A DNA stretch of 64,000 nt from Streptosporangium carneum (GTDB lineage Bacteria; Actinomycetota; Actinomycetes; Streptosporangiales; Streptosporangiaceae): contig NZ_BSEV01000017.1 in assembly GCF_027922005.1 (NCBI RefSeq), positions 1-64,000 on the forward strand, given 5' to 3'. Below are positions 16,723 to 23,875 of the stretch, piece by piece. A program made the position numbers and the translations under genes. Positions within the stretch are counted from its first letter, which is position 1. Each line of letters opens with the position of its first letter. The notes under the pieces were generated by a model. It saw only the letters and a program-made list of their open reading frames with translations. It did no database searches and was not told where the DNA came from.

Positions 16723-17536
16723 CGATCGGTGGTGCGAGGTATTCCAGCGCATAACCGTCGCCGGAGGGGGTTACGCGGGCGATGCCGGGTGAGTCGAGGT
16801 GGGCGCCGGCTACGAAGTGGTGTGGTTGGGTCAGTTGTTCGAGGAGGGCCGCTCGCGCGGCGCGGGCCTGGGACTGGTTGCCGTCGAGCTCCCAGGACAC
16901 GTTCGGCTGATCGAATTGGAGCGTGGGAACGTGAACGGTGTCACCCCAGGCGAGAAGGCGGCCGGTGCCGCTCCTGACCTCGTAGACGGTGTGACCGGGG
17001 GTGTGGCCCGGTGTCGGGATCGCGGTGGTCCAGTCGTTGATCGCGACCTTCTCCGACACGGGTACGACCCGGTCGCGGATCGGCTCGAGCCGCCCGGTGA
17101 ACACCGAGGTGTCGCCCGCGCCGATCCACACGCGCTCGAGTTTGGTGAACGCCTCTGAACCGTCCGGCGCGATCAGGCCGCTCACGTGGTCTTCGTGCTT
17201 GTGGGTGATGGCCACATCGGTGACATGCGCGCGGTCGATTCCCGCTTCGTCGAGCGCGTCGTAGATCAATCCCATGGTGGGGTCGTGCCAGGCGTTGGAC
17301 GCGCCGGTGTCGATGAGAACCGACCGCGTGCCGTCGGTGACGAAAAAGGCGTTGACCGACAGCCGCAAGTTGTCGCCGGCCAGCGGGACGGCGGCCGGCA
17401 GCTCATCGAGCGTGCGCCCATCCTCGTCGCGGAGCCGTGTCGGCGGCATGTCGATGTACCCGTCTCGCAACGAGACCACCTGCAGATCGCCGAATTCGAA
17501 CGTGGCATGGTGCTGGCCACTCGAGATCAAACGCAT
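16718..17536 (-). CDS. MBL-fold metallohydrolase (lactonase-like)
   Basis: 272 residues with the metallo-beta-lactamase motif THKHEDH at residues 111-117 (HxHxDH), then PTPGHTPGH, an aspartate in LAWGDTVH and a C-terminal histidine in VAGAHLDS: a full dinuclear zinc set. It resembles AidC/AHL-lactonase-like and other small hydrolases; the substrate is not determined. GGAGG precedes the chosen ATG. It is divergent from an XRE-cupin regulator across a dyad-rich gap and is probably controlled by it. Confidence 0.87.
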   Translation of the reverse strand: MRLISSGQHHATFEFGDLQVVSLRDGYIDMPPTRLRDEDGRTLDELPAAVPLAGDNLRLSVNAFFVTDGTRSVLIDTGASNAWHDPTMGLIYDALDEAGIDRAHVTDVAITHKHEDHVSGLIAPDGSEAFTKLERVWIGAGDTSVFTGRLEPIRDRVVPVSEKVAINDWTTAIPTPGHTPGHTVYEVRSGTGRLLAWGDTVHVPTLQFDQPNVSWELDGNQSQARAARAALLEQLTQPHHFVAGAHLDSPGIARVTPSGDGYALEYLAPPIG

Positions 17537-17573
17537 GGAACCTCCGTCGTGTTGGCGCACATCGCGCGTCTTC

Positions 17574-17593
17574 GATAGAAGACTCTATCTTCT
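17574..17593. promoter_or_regulatory. Overlapping dyads between the MBL and XRE-cupin genes
   Basis: GATAG-AAGACT-CTATC (17574-17589) and AGAAGA-CTCTA-TCTTCT (17577-17593) overlap in an A/T-rich spot 38 bases from the MBL start and 56 from the regulator start. They are good operator candidates for the XRE-type protein. Confidence 0.5.
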
Positions 17594-17648
17594 TTAGGAG
17601 AAACCCTACACTGTGGGCGAGCGAGGTACCCATCAATCGAGGAGCACG

Positions 17649-18257
17649 GTGGTCGAGCAAGACGGAAACGCGGCCGGACTACAGCACGGTGACGACCTGG
17701 CCGGCGCGTTCGGCGGTAACGTGCGGCGACGTCGCGAGGAGGCGGGCCTGACGCTGGAGCAGTTGTCCACACAGTCGTCGGTCAGCCGGGCGATGCTGTC
17801 CAAGGTCGAACGCGGTGAGAAGAGCCCGACGATCGGCGTCGCGTCCAGGATCGCCCACGCGCTCGACGCGTCGCTCTCGGACCTGATCGGTGCGCCGGCC
17901 GCTGCCGCGTCTGGTGTGGCCATTGTCATGCGCAAGAACGATCGCCCCGTTTTCCGTGACCCGGAAACCGGCTTCGAGCGGCACATGGTGTCAGCGGCCC
18001 CGGGCACGGGAGGAGCCGAGATGGTCGTCCACTACCTCCCCGCGCAGGTCTCCACCGGGCTGCTGCCCGCGTATCCGCCGGGTACGGAGAAACAACTCGT
18101 GGTACTCGAAGGCACCCTCACCGTCGCGATCGGCGGGATCAGCGAGACCCTGCACACAGGCGACTCCCTGTTCTTCCAGGCCGACGCGGACCACGGCTTC
18201 GCCAACCGAACGAACGCTCCCTGCGAATACATCATGGTCATCTCGCGCAGAACCTGA
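17649..18257 (+). CDS. XRE-family regulator with C-terminal cupin
   Basis: 202 residues. An XRE helix-turn-helix lies at about residues 20-75 (VRRRREEAGLTLEQLSTQSS...SRAMLSKVERGEKSPTIGVA), and a cupin_2 barrel at about 110-200 (GTEKQLVVLEGTLTVAIGG, then GDSLFFQADADHGFAN). This architecture belongs to PuuR/SutR-like repressors that sense small metabolites. The GTG at 17649 has GAGGAG upstream; another GTG 36 bases earlier is possible. It is divergent from the MBL hydrolase inside the transposon, so the two form a portable regulator-enzyme module. Confidence 0.85.
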   Translation: MVEQDGNAAGLQHGDDLAGAFGGNVRRRREEAGLTLEQLSTQSSVSRAMLSKVERGEKSPTIGVASRIAHALDASLSDLIGAPAAAASGVAIVMRKNDRPVFRDPETGFERHMVSAAPGTGGAEMVVHYLPAQVSTGLLPAYPPGTEKQLVVLEGTLTVAIGGISETLHTGDSLFFQADADHGFANRTNAPCEYIMVISRRT

Positions 18258-18314
18258 TCGGCCGCAGCTTGCGGGCCTGGACAAAGCCGGCTGGGGCATC
18301 GCCCCCAGCACTCA

Positions 18315-18334
18315 GCTGACCTGCGGCTCAGCGC
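18315..18334 (-). repeat. Inverted copy of the 16703-16722 repeat
   Basis: An exact 20-base inverted match to 16703-16722. It overlaps the innermost eight bases of the right terminal repeat. Confidence 0.7.
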
Positions 18335-18364
18335 ACGATCCGGTTCTGATGTTCCTCAGACCCC
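18327..18364 (-). repeat. Right terminal inverted repeat of the Tn3-like element
   Basis: Read inward from the outer end: GGGG, TCTGAGGAACAT, then CAGAACCGGATCGTGCGC. It differs from the left end at positions 5, 17 and 18 within the first 34. Confidence 0.85.
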
Positions 18365-18369
18365 GAATC
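18365..18369. repeat. Right target-site duplication GAATC
   Basis: Identical to the five bases outside the left end of the element. Confidence 0.85.
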
Positions 18370-18416
18370 CAGCGGAGGCGACCAAACGCCCAGGGCCGGT
18401 CGCACGACAGTGAAGT

Positions 18417-18698
18417 GTGACGCTGACTTCCCCCGAGCACGACACATGGGCGGCGCTGACCGCTCTGGCTGCGGGAGCCCTGACCTGGCAGTCGACCGCG
18501 CTGATGGCGGGCTTGATGACGGCCCGGACCGCGATGGGCCTGCTCGCCGAGTGGCAGACGCGACGCACCCTGGTCGCCCTCGCCCGCACAGCCCCCGCGG
18601 GGCTGATCACCATCCGTCGGAACGCCTCACGAGAGCAGACCTTGCGGCTGGTCTGGGGAGCCGACTCGGACCAGCGCCGACGACAGTCAAGGACATGA
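18417..18698 (+). CDS. Small hypothetical protein upstream of a sigma factor
   Basis: 93 codons from a GTG. There is a weakly hydrophobic helix-rich N-terminal half (WAALTALAAGALTWQSTALM) and a basic C-terminal end rich in arginine. No family is recognised. It ends one base before the sigma-factor start, so the two are likely co-transcribed. Coding bias is acceptable, but the short length leaves room for doubt. Confidence 0.5.
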   Translation: MTLTSPEHDTWAALTALAAGALTWQSTALMAGLMTARTAMGLLAEWQTRRTLVALARTAPAGLITIRRNASREQTLRLVWGADSDQRRRQSRT

Positions 18699-18699
18699 C

Positions 18700-19278
18700 G
18701 TGGAGCCCCCCGAGCCCAGGCAGCGACTCACCAAGGAGCAAGTCGAACAGGTGGAGGACCTCTACCGGCAGGAGGCCGAAAATCTGTACAAGCGCGCCTG
18801 CTCGATCTCACCGGGCCGTACGTCCGAGGCGCGGGATCTGGTGCACACGACCTTTCACGAGGTGATCCGCAATTGGCATGAGATCAGCCGATACGACCCT
18901 GCCAGGCGCAGAAGGTGGCTGTTCCGGGTGCTCAGTAACAAGGCGATCGACCTGGGGAGGAAGCAGAGAATGGTCGACCCGGCCGCCGACCTCCCCCACC
19001 CGTGCTCTCGGCCCGACGACACCGGCGAGCGTGCCGAGCTCGCGATCGCCCTGGCGAGCTGTTGGAGGGTGATCGAAGCGATGCCGCCGACACGGCGAAG
19101 GGTCGCGGCCCTGATCTGGGGCGAGTCGTGGACCACCGAGCGCGTCGCCGAGCATCTCGGGCTGGCGCCGAGCACTGTCCGCGGTCACCTACGGGAGGCA
19201 CGCAGGCAACTGAGAGCCACCGTCGGCCATCTGGTGCCGTTCATCGACGACGAAGAAGGACAGGAGCCTGCCCCATGA
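18700..19278 (+). CDS. ECF-type RNA polymerase sigma factor
   Basis: 192 residues. Region 2 is seen in LYRQEAENLYKRACSI and ARDLVHTTFHEVIRNW with RRRRWLFRVLSNKAIDLGRK. Region 4 is RRRVAALIWGESWTTERVAE followed by HLGLAPSTVRGHLREARRQL. Spacing is that of sigma-70 family ECF factors. AAGGAC lies before the GTG. No anti-sigma factor follows: the next gene, overlapping by ATGA, is a STAND ATPase, suggesting control by that large protein or co-regulated output. That link is an inference. Confidence 0.88.
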   Translation: MEPPEPRQRLTKEQVEQVEDLYRQEAENLYKRACSISPGRTSEARDLVHTTFHEVIRNWHEISRYDPARRRRWLFRVLSNKAIDLGRKQRMVDPAADLPHPCSRPDDTGERAELAIALASCWRVIEAMPPTRRRVAALIWGESWTTERVAEHLGLAPSTVRGHLREARRQLRATVGHLVPFIDDEEGQEPAP

Positions 19279-21389
19279 ACCACGAGGAGGAGCCGATTCC
19301 GCTCACGTTCGCCGAGGTCTACCGGCGCGCCCGCGCCGCCGGAGCGCTTCCGCCCTTCGATCTCCAGCGCGGCCTGGACGACCTGAGGGCGTGGATCGAC
19401 CGGGAGGTCGACATCGTGGAGACGGGGGATCTCGCCCCTGCCGCAGTGCGAGGCCCACAGGTGGAGCTCCGAGGACGCCGCGACCTGCTGGAGGAGCTGA
19501 TGACGCTGGCGCGCCGTCCCGGAGACGGCCCCGCCGTGCTCGTCGGGGTGGGCGGCGCGGGCAAGTCCGCACTGGCCGAGGCCCTGACCGCGCGGGCGCG
19601 GAGCCGGGAGCGGCAGACGTGGTGGGTCCCCGCCGCCGACCTGGCCGGGTTCTCCGCGGGCTTGGCCGAGGTGGCGCGGGAACTAGGCGGGTCCCCCACC
19701 GACGTCGAATCGATCGCCAAGGGGGCGGCCGGCTCTCCGGACCGGCTCTGGCGCCTGCTGGAAAACGCGCCCCAGGAGTGGCTGCTCGTCCTCGACAACG
19801 CCGACAACCCCTGGGTGCTCGCCGCGACGGACTCGCCGGCGGGGGTGCAGGACGGCCTAGGCTGGGCGCGCGCGTCGCGGCGCGGCCTGGTCGTGGTGAC
19901 CAGCCGGGAGACCGACCCGCGCATGTGGGGAGCGGCGCGGCTCTTCACGGTCGACCGCCTGAGCATGACCGACGCCGCCCAGGTCCTGCGCGATCTCGCA
20001 CCGGAGGCGGGGGACGAGGCCGAGGCCCGGGCTCTGGCACGCCGTCTCGACGGGCTCCCGCTCACCCTCCACCTGGCCGGGACCTACCTGGGCTCCGAGG
20101 CCGCGCAGTGGCCGACCTTCGCCGAATACGCCCACGCGCTCGGCAGCGCCGAGGGGACCGTGGTGTCCCGCACCGCGGAGATCTCCCTGGACGGACTGGC
20201 CCGCCACGGCATCCCCCAGGCCCGGAAGCTGCTGCGGCTGGCCAGCTGCTACGCCCCCACGTCGATTCCGACGCGCATCCTCTCCATGACCGGCATGGAG
20301 GAGGCTCTGGACGGGCTGAGAGGCGTAGGACTGATCCAGAAGAGTCCCGCCGAGATCACACTCCACCCCGTCGTCACCGACACCAACCGTGCCCACCTCG
20401 AGGGACCGGAGGTCCGGCACATCGCGGTCGAGCGACTGGTCGGCGCGTTGCGGGAGCTCCGCTTCGACCTGCCAGACCACTGGCCCCGGTACCGGATGCT
20501 CAGCCAGCACCTGCTGGCCCTGCTCGACAACGCCGCCGAACACGTGGACCGGGAGCACCTCGCCCTGCTCGTGGACGCCGCGGGCGTCACGGCCAGAGCC
20601 TTCATCGGCAGCGGCGCCGGGAGGGCCGCCGGCATCCTGTGCGAGGCCGCCCTGACACACCGTGCGGCGCTGGGCGAGGAGCATCCCGCGGCGCTGCGCG
20701 CGTGGCACTACCTCGCCTGGACGGTCGCCGACGGAGGGGATCCGGCCAGGGCAGAGGCCATCTACCGAAACATCCTCGACGTCCGGCTGCGCACGCTCGG
20801 AGAGTTTCACCCCGACACCATCTCCAGCCGCCACGAGTTCGCGTGGATCGCCACCTGCCTGGGCAGGTGGGCGGAGGCCGAGCGACGCTACCGGGACACC
20901 CTCCGCGACAGCCTGCGCTATCTGGGCCCCGACGAGCCCGCCACCCTCACCACGCATCACGAGCTGGCCTGGGCGATCGCCCGGCAGGGCCATCTCGCCG
21001 AGGCCCTGTCCGCCTTCCGGAACGTCCTGCGGGACCGGCGGCGCGTCCTCGGCAATGATCATCCCCAAACCCTGCAGACCGAGCATGACCTCGCCTGGAT
21101 CACCGCCAAGCAGGGCAAGTGGGCTGAAGCCGAGGCGATGTACCGCGACCTTCTCCGTCTGCGCCAGGTGCTCGAGACCGACCATCCCCACGTCCTGCTC
21201 GCCCGGCACGAGCTCGCGTGGACGATCGCCCGCCAAGGCCGCTGGTCCGAGGCGGAATCCGGCTACCGGAACGTCCTGGAGCTTCGCGGCCGGACCATGG
21301 GCGACGACCACCCCGAAACCGAGGCGACCCGGTGGGCACTGAGCGAGCTCCTGCAGGGCCGCGTCGTCGACGCCGACCATCTTGCCTGA
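19275..21389 (+). CDS. STAND/NB-ARC ATPase with C-terminal TPR repeats
   Basis: 704 residues. The NB-ARC P-loop GVGGAGKS is at residues 91-98, with Walker B in EWLLVLDNADNPW and the LARRLDGLPLTLHLAGTYLG (GLPL) motif. At least five TPR_10/12 units of about 42 residues follow, each with an LAW-x-x-A-x-x-G-x-x-x-E-A-E core followed by a DHPxT turn. This is the layout of signal-transduction STAND proteins. It has no DNA-binding or effector domain of its own, and its coupling to a sigma factor (ATGA overlap) suggests the output is transcriptional. Confidence 0.88.
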   Translation: MNHEEEPIPLTFAEVYRRARAAGALPPFDLQRGLDDLRAWIDREVDIVETGDLAPAAVRGPQVELRGRRDLLEELMTLARRPGDGPAVLVGVGGAGKSALAEALTARARSRERQTWWVPAADLAGFSAGLAEVARELGGSPTDVESIAKGAAGSPDRLWRLLENAPQEWLLVLDNADNPWVLAATDSPAGVQDGLGWARASRRGLVVVTSRETDPRMWGAARLFTVDRLSMTDAAQVLRDLAPEAGDEAEARALARRLDGLPLTLHLAGTYLGSEAAQWPTFAEYAHALGSAEGTVVSRTAEISLDGLARHGIPQARKLLRLASCYAPTSIPTRILSMTGMEEALDGLRGVGLIQKSPAEITLHPVVTDTNRAHLEGPEVRHIAVERLVGALRELRFDLPDHWPRYRMLSQHLLALLDNAAEHVDREHLALLVDAAGVTARAFIGSGAGRAAGILCEAALTHRAALGEEHPAALRAWHYLAWTVADGGDPARAEAIYRNILDVRLRTLGEFHPDTISSRHEFAWIATCLGRWAEAERRYRDTLRDSLRYLGPDEPATLTTHHELAWAIARQGHLAEALSAFRNVLRDRRRVLGNDHPQTLQTEHDLAWITAKQGKWAEAEAMYRDLLRLRQVLETDHPHVLLARHELAWTIARQGRWSEAESGYRNVLELRGRTMGDDHPETEATRWALSELLQGRVVDADHLA

Positions 21390-21405
21390 CCACCTGGAGG
21401 TCCAC

Positions 21406-22230
21406 ATGCTCCTCGCCGAACACCTCATCGCCGCCGTTGACGACCTGCGCCTGGCGGACCGCCCGGTCATGCTGCACACCTCGTTGCGGTCCTTCGGGAC
21501 GACCCTCGACGGCGGCGCCGACACCCTGCTGGACGCACTGCTGAAGCGCAGATGCACCGTGATGGCGCCCGCCTTCACCGAGCCCCAGTTCGGCCTGCCC
21601 GCCCCCGTCGACATGCGGCCGGCGCGCAACGGCCTCGACCACGCCGCCCCGCCCTCCGAGACCGCCCTTTCGGAGGGGGCCGCCTACAGTGTCGACTGCG
21701 GACTGATCAACCCGCATCTGGGCGTGCTTCCCGCAGTGCTCATCGGACGCGTCGGCGCCGTACGCGGCAGGCATCCGCTCAACTCCTTCGCCGCCGTCGG
21801 ACCGCAGGCGGCCGAGCTCGTCGGCGCTCAAAGCCCCGACGACGTGTACGGGCCCGTCCGCGAGCTGGCCGACCGCGACGGCGCGATCCTGCTTGTCGGC
21901 GTGGGCCTCAACCGCATGACGGCGCTGCACCTGGCCGAACAGCGGTCAGGCCGCCGCCTGTTCCGCAGGTGGGCGCGCGACGAGGACGGCGAGGTCCGCA
22001 TGGTCGAGGTCGGCTCCTGCTCCGAAGGGTTCCCGCAGCTGGAACCGGTCCTCAGGCCCCTCGCCCGGACCGCCGTCGTGGGCGCCTCGCGCTGGCGCGC
22101 CTACCCGGTGCGGCGGGTCCTCTCCGCCGCGACAGCCGCCATCGCCGCCGACCAGGACATCACCCGCTGCCCTGACGCCGGGTGCCTGCTCTGCCGCGAC
22201 GCGATCGCCGGAGGCCCGGTGGCTCCCTGA
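21406..22230 (+). CDS. AAC(3)-family aminoglycoside N-acetyltransferase-like protein
   Basis: 274 residues with HTSLRSFGTTLDGGADTLLD, RHPLNSFAAVGPQAAELV and ILLVGVGLNRMTALHLAE, the three signature regions of the antibiotic N-acetyltransferase (AAC(3)) fold. The family uses acetyl-CoA, but many chromosomal members have no proven drug substrate. A C-terminal ITRCPDAGCLLCRDAI has three closely spaced cysteines, which could bind a metal. GGAGG precedes the ATG by 7 bases. It follows the STAND gene by 16 bases and is probably the last gene of the sigma-factor operon. Confidence 0.82.
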   Translation: MLLAEHLIAAVDDLRLADRPVMLHTSLRSFGTTLDGGADTLLDALLKRRCTVMAPAFTEPQFGLPAPVDMRPARNGLDHAAPPSETALSEGAAYSVDCGLINPHLGVLPAVLIGRVGAVRGRHPLNSFAAVGPQAAELVGAQSPDDVYGPVRELADRDGAILLVGVGLNRMTALHLAEQRSGRRLFRRWARDEDGEVRMVEVGSCSEGFPQLEPVLRPLARTAVVGASRWRAYPVRRVLSAATAAIAADQDITRCPDAGCLLCRDAIAGGPVAP

Positions 22231-22243
22231 CGCGCCCAAGCCC

Positions 22244-22275
22244 AGCCGGCGCTGTGAGTGGGGACAGCGCCGGCT
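22244..22275 (+). terminator. Stem-loop after the AAC(3)-like gene
   Basis: AGCCGGCGCTGT and its exact complement flank an 8-base loop, 13 bases after the stop. There is no T-tract, as is common in actinomycetes. Confidence 0.6.
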
Positions 22276-22367
22276 CGGTGCGCCACCGGCGCGCGATGAC
22301 ACTTTCCCAGACGGCTCGGCGTCGGGAGCGGTCGGGTGTCCGGGCAGGGGCGGTGTCTGTCGACCGG

Positions 22368-22530
22368 TCAGTGCCGGGGCGGGCCGAGTTCTGCGACCTC
22401 ACCGCTGTCGTGTCGCTCGAGGAAGGCCTCGGCGCCGTTCTCGAGGATCCGGGCCGCGTCCGTCGCACGGGGGAGCATGGTCTCTTCGTAGGCGCCGACG
22501 GCTTCGCCGACCGTGGCAGAGGCTCGTTTT
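22368..22530 (-). pseudogene. C-terminal remnant of an FAD-dependent monooxygenase
   Basis: The minus-strand frame reads ATVGEAVGAYEETMLPRATD, then AARILENGAEAFLE and a stop. This matches the end of TetX-like FAD oxidoreductases (x-YE-x-x-M-x-PR-A-x-x-AA). A stop codon lies immediately upstream in frame and there is no FAD-binding part, so this is the tail of a deleted gene. Confidence 0.45.
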
Positions 22531-22635
22531 CATCGCCGCGTCCCAACTTCGCGCACCGATGTTGGCCGACAGGACAAGTTCGCTCGCGGTGCGGCTCACG
22601 ATGCTTGAGCGGTGTGCCGATTGGAGGTGTCCACT

Positions 22636-23871
22636 GTGACAGAACGCCGCGCCGTGGCGAACCGGGATCCGCGACGGGCCGGCGCGCCGCCCGCGAACCA
22701 CGGACGAGCGCGCGAAGCTGCGATGATCGCCGACATCGAACGGCTCGTGTGCTGCGAGTCCCCGTCCGACGATCTGGCCGCGGTCGCCCGCAGCGCGGAG
22801 ACGGTCGCCGAGGTCGGCGGCCGGCGCCTGGGAGCCGAGGCGGAGCGCGTCGTCATCGACGGGTGCACCCATGTCCGTTGGCGCTTCGGCCGCGAACCAC
22901 GGGTGCTGCTGATCGGTCACCACGACACGGTGTGGCCGATCGGCTCGCTGGACAGGCGCCCGTTCGAGATCCGCGACGGGGTGCTGCGCGGACCGGGATG
23001 CTTCGACATGAAGGCGGGGCTGGTGATGGCGTTCCACGCTTTGGCGGCGCTGGACGACCTGGACGGCGTGACCCTCCTCATCACCGGTGACGAGGAGCCG
23101 GGGTCACCCTCGTCGCGGGAGCTCATCGAGAACGAGGCGCGACAGTGCGCGGCCGCGCTGGTCCTGGAGGCCGCCGGGCCTGGCGGGGCCTTGAAGACCG
23201 AACGCAAGGGCGTGTCGCGCTACGAGGTGCTGGTGCGGGGGCGGGCCGCGCACGCCGGCCTGGAGCCGGAGCGCGGCGTGAACGCAACGGTCGAGGCGGC
23301 CCGCCAGGTCATGGCCGTGGCAGAGCTGGGAGACCCCGCGCTGGGCACGACCGTCACGCCGACCCGCCTGGAAGCGGGCACCACGGTGAACACCGTTCCC
23401 GGATCGGCACGCTTCGAGGTCGACGTCCGGGTGTGGGAAGCCGCCGAGCAGCACCGCGTCCACGCGGCGATGCGGGGTCTGCGGCCGAAGCTGCCCGGCG
23501 CCGGCGTGGAGGTCAGGGGCGGCCCGAATCGGCCGCCACTTCCGGCCGCGGCGTCGAAGGACCTCTTCGAACGGGCGCGCAGGCTCGCGGACGACCTCGG
23601 GGTCGGCCCGCTCGCCTCGATCGCCGTCGGCGGAGCCTCCGACGGGAACTTCACCGCGGGTGCCGGCACGCCCACCCTCGACGGACTGGGGGCGGTCGGC
23701 GGCGGTGCGCACGCCGACGACGAGCACGTGCTCACAGCGGAGCTGCCGAAGCGGACGCGGCTGCTCACCGCGCTGGTCGCCGAACTGCTGGCGGCGGAGG
23801 GTTGTCCGTCCGAACGAAACGGGCCTCGTCGTCCCGTGCCCTCGGACCAGCTACGGGACGGGACTGGCTGA
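22636..23871 (+). CDS. M20-family metallopeptidase/deacylase (candidate N-succinyl-amino acid desuccinylase)
   Basis: 411 residues. Metal ligands of the M20/carboxypeptidase G2 type are all present: HHDTVWP (His95, Asp97), the bridging Asp in CFDMKAG (124) and the GDEEPGS pair (Glu153-Glu154). A dimerisation (lid) domain begins near residue 190, with HAGLEPERGVNATVEAARQV. A final histidine is in GAHADDEHV. GGAGG precedes the GTG. It is the first gene of a row with a GNAT and an NSAR-like enolase. In the Geobacillus D-amino acid pathway an M20 enzyme removes succinate from N-succinyl-L-amino acids, so that role is proposed here. Confidence 0.85.
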   Translation: MTERRAVANRDPRRAGAPPANHGRAREAAMIADIERLVCCESPSDDLAAVARSAETVAEVGGRRLGAEAERVVIDGCTHVRWRFGREPRVLLIGHHDTVWPIGSLDRRPFEIRDGVLRGPGCFDMKAGLVMAFHALAALDDLDGVTLLITGDEEPGSPSSRELIENEARQCAAALVLEAAGPGGALKTERKGVSRYEVLVRGRAAHAGLEPERGVNATVEAARQVMAVAELGDPALGTTVTPTRLEAGTTVNTVPGSARFEVDVRVWEAAEQHRVHAAMRGLRPKLPGAGVEVRGGPNRPPLPAAASKDLFERARRLADDLGVGPLASIAVGGASDGNFTAGAGTPTLDGLGAVGGGAHADDEHVLTAELPKRTRLLTALVAELLAAEGCPSERNGPRRPVPSDQLRDGTG

Positions 23872-23875
23872 AACC

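Larger units (their letters stand above)
12894..18364. mobile_element. Tn3-family transposition unit with decayed transposase
   Basis: A 5,471-bp unit bounded by inverted ends (12894-12931 and 18327-18364) and flanked by the direct duplication GAATC. Inside the left end is a frameshifted N-terminal transposase remnant. The rest holds a YceI remnant, an HD-domain gene, a membrane-protein gene and an MBL/XRE-cupin pair. No complete transposase or resolvase is present, so it would need help from elsewhere to move. The intact duplication suggests the unit has stayed at this site since insertion. Confidence 0.82.

Noticed and set aside
22182-23090. Plus-strand frame running from the AAC(3)-like stop into the M20 gene
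   Set aside because: It crosses a terminator-like hairpin and continues as a wrong-frame shadow of the M20 gene.
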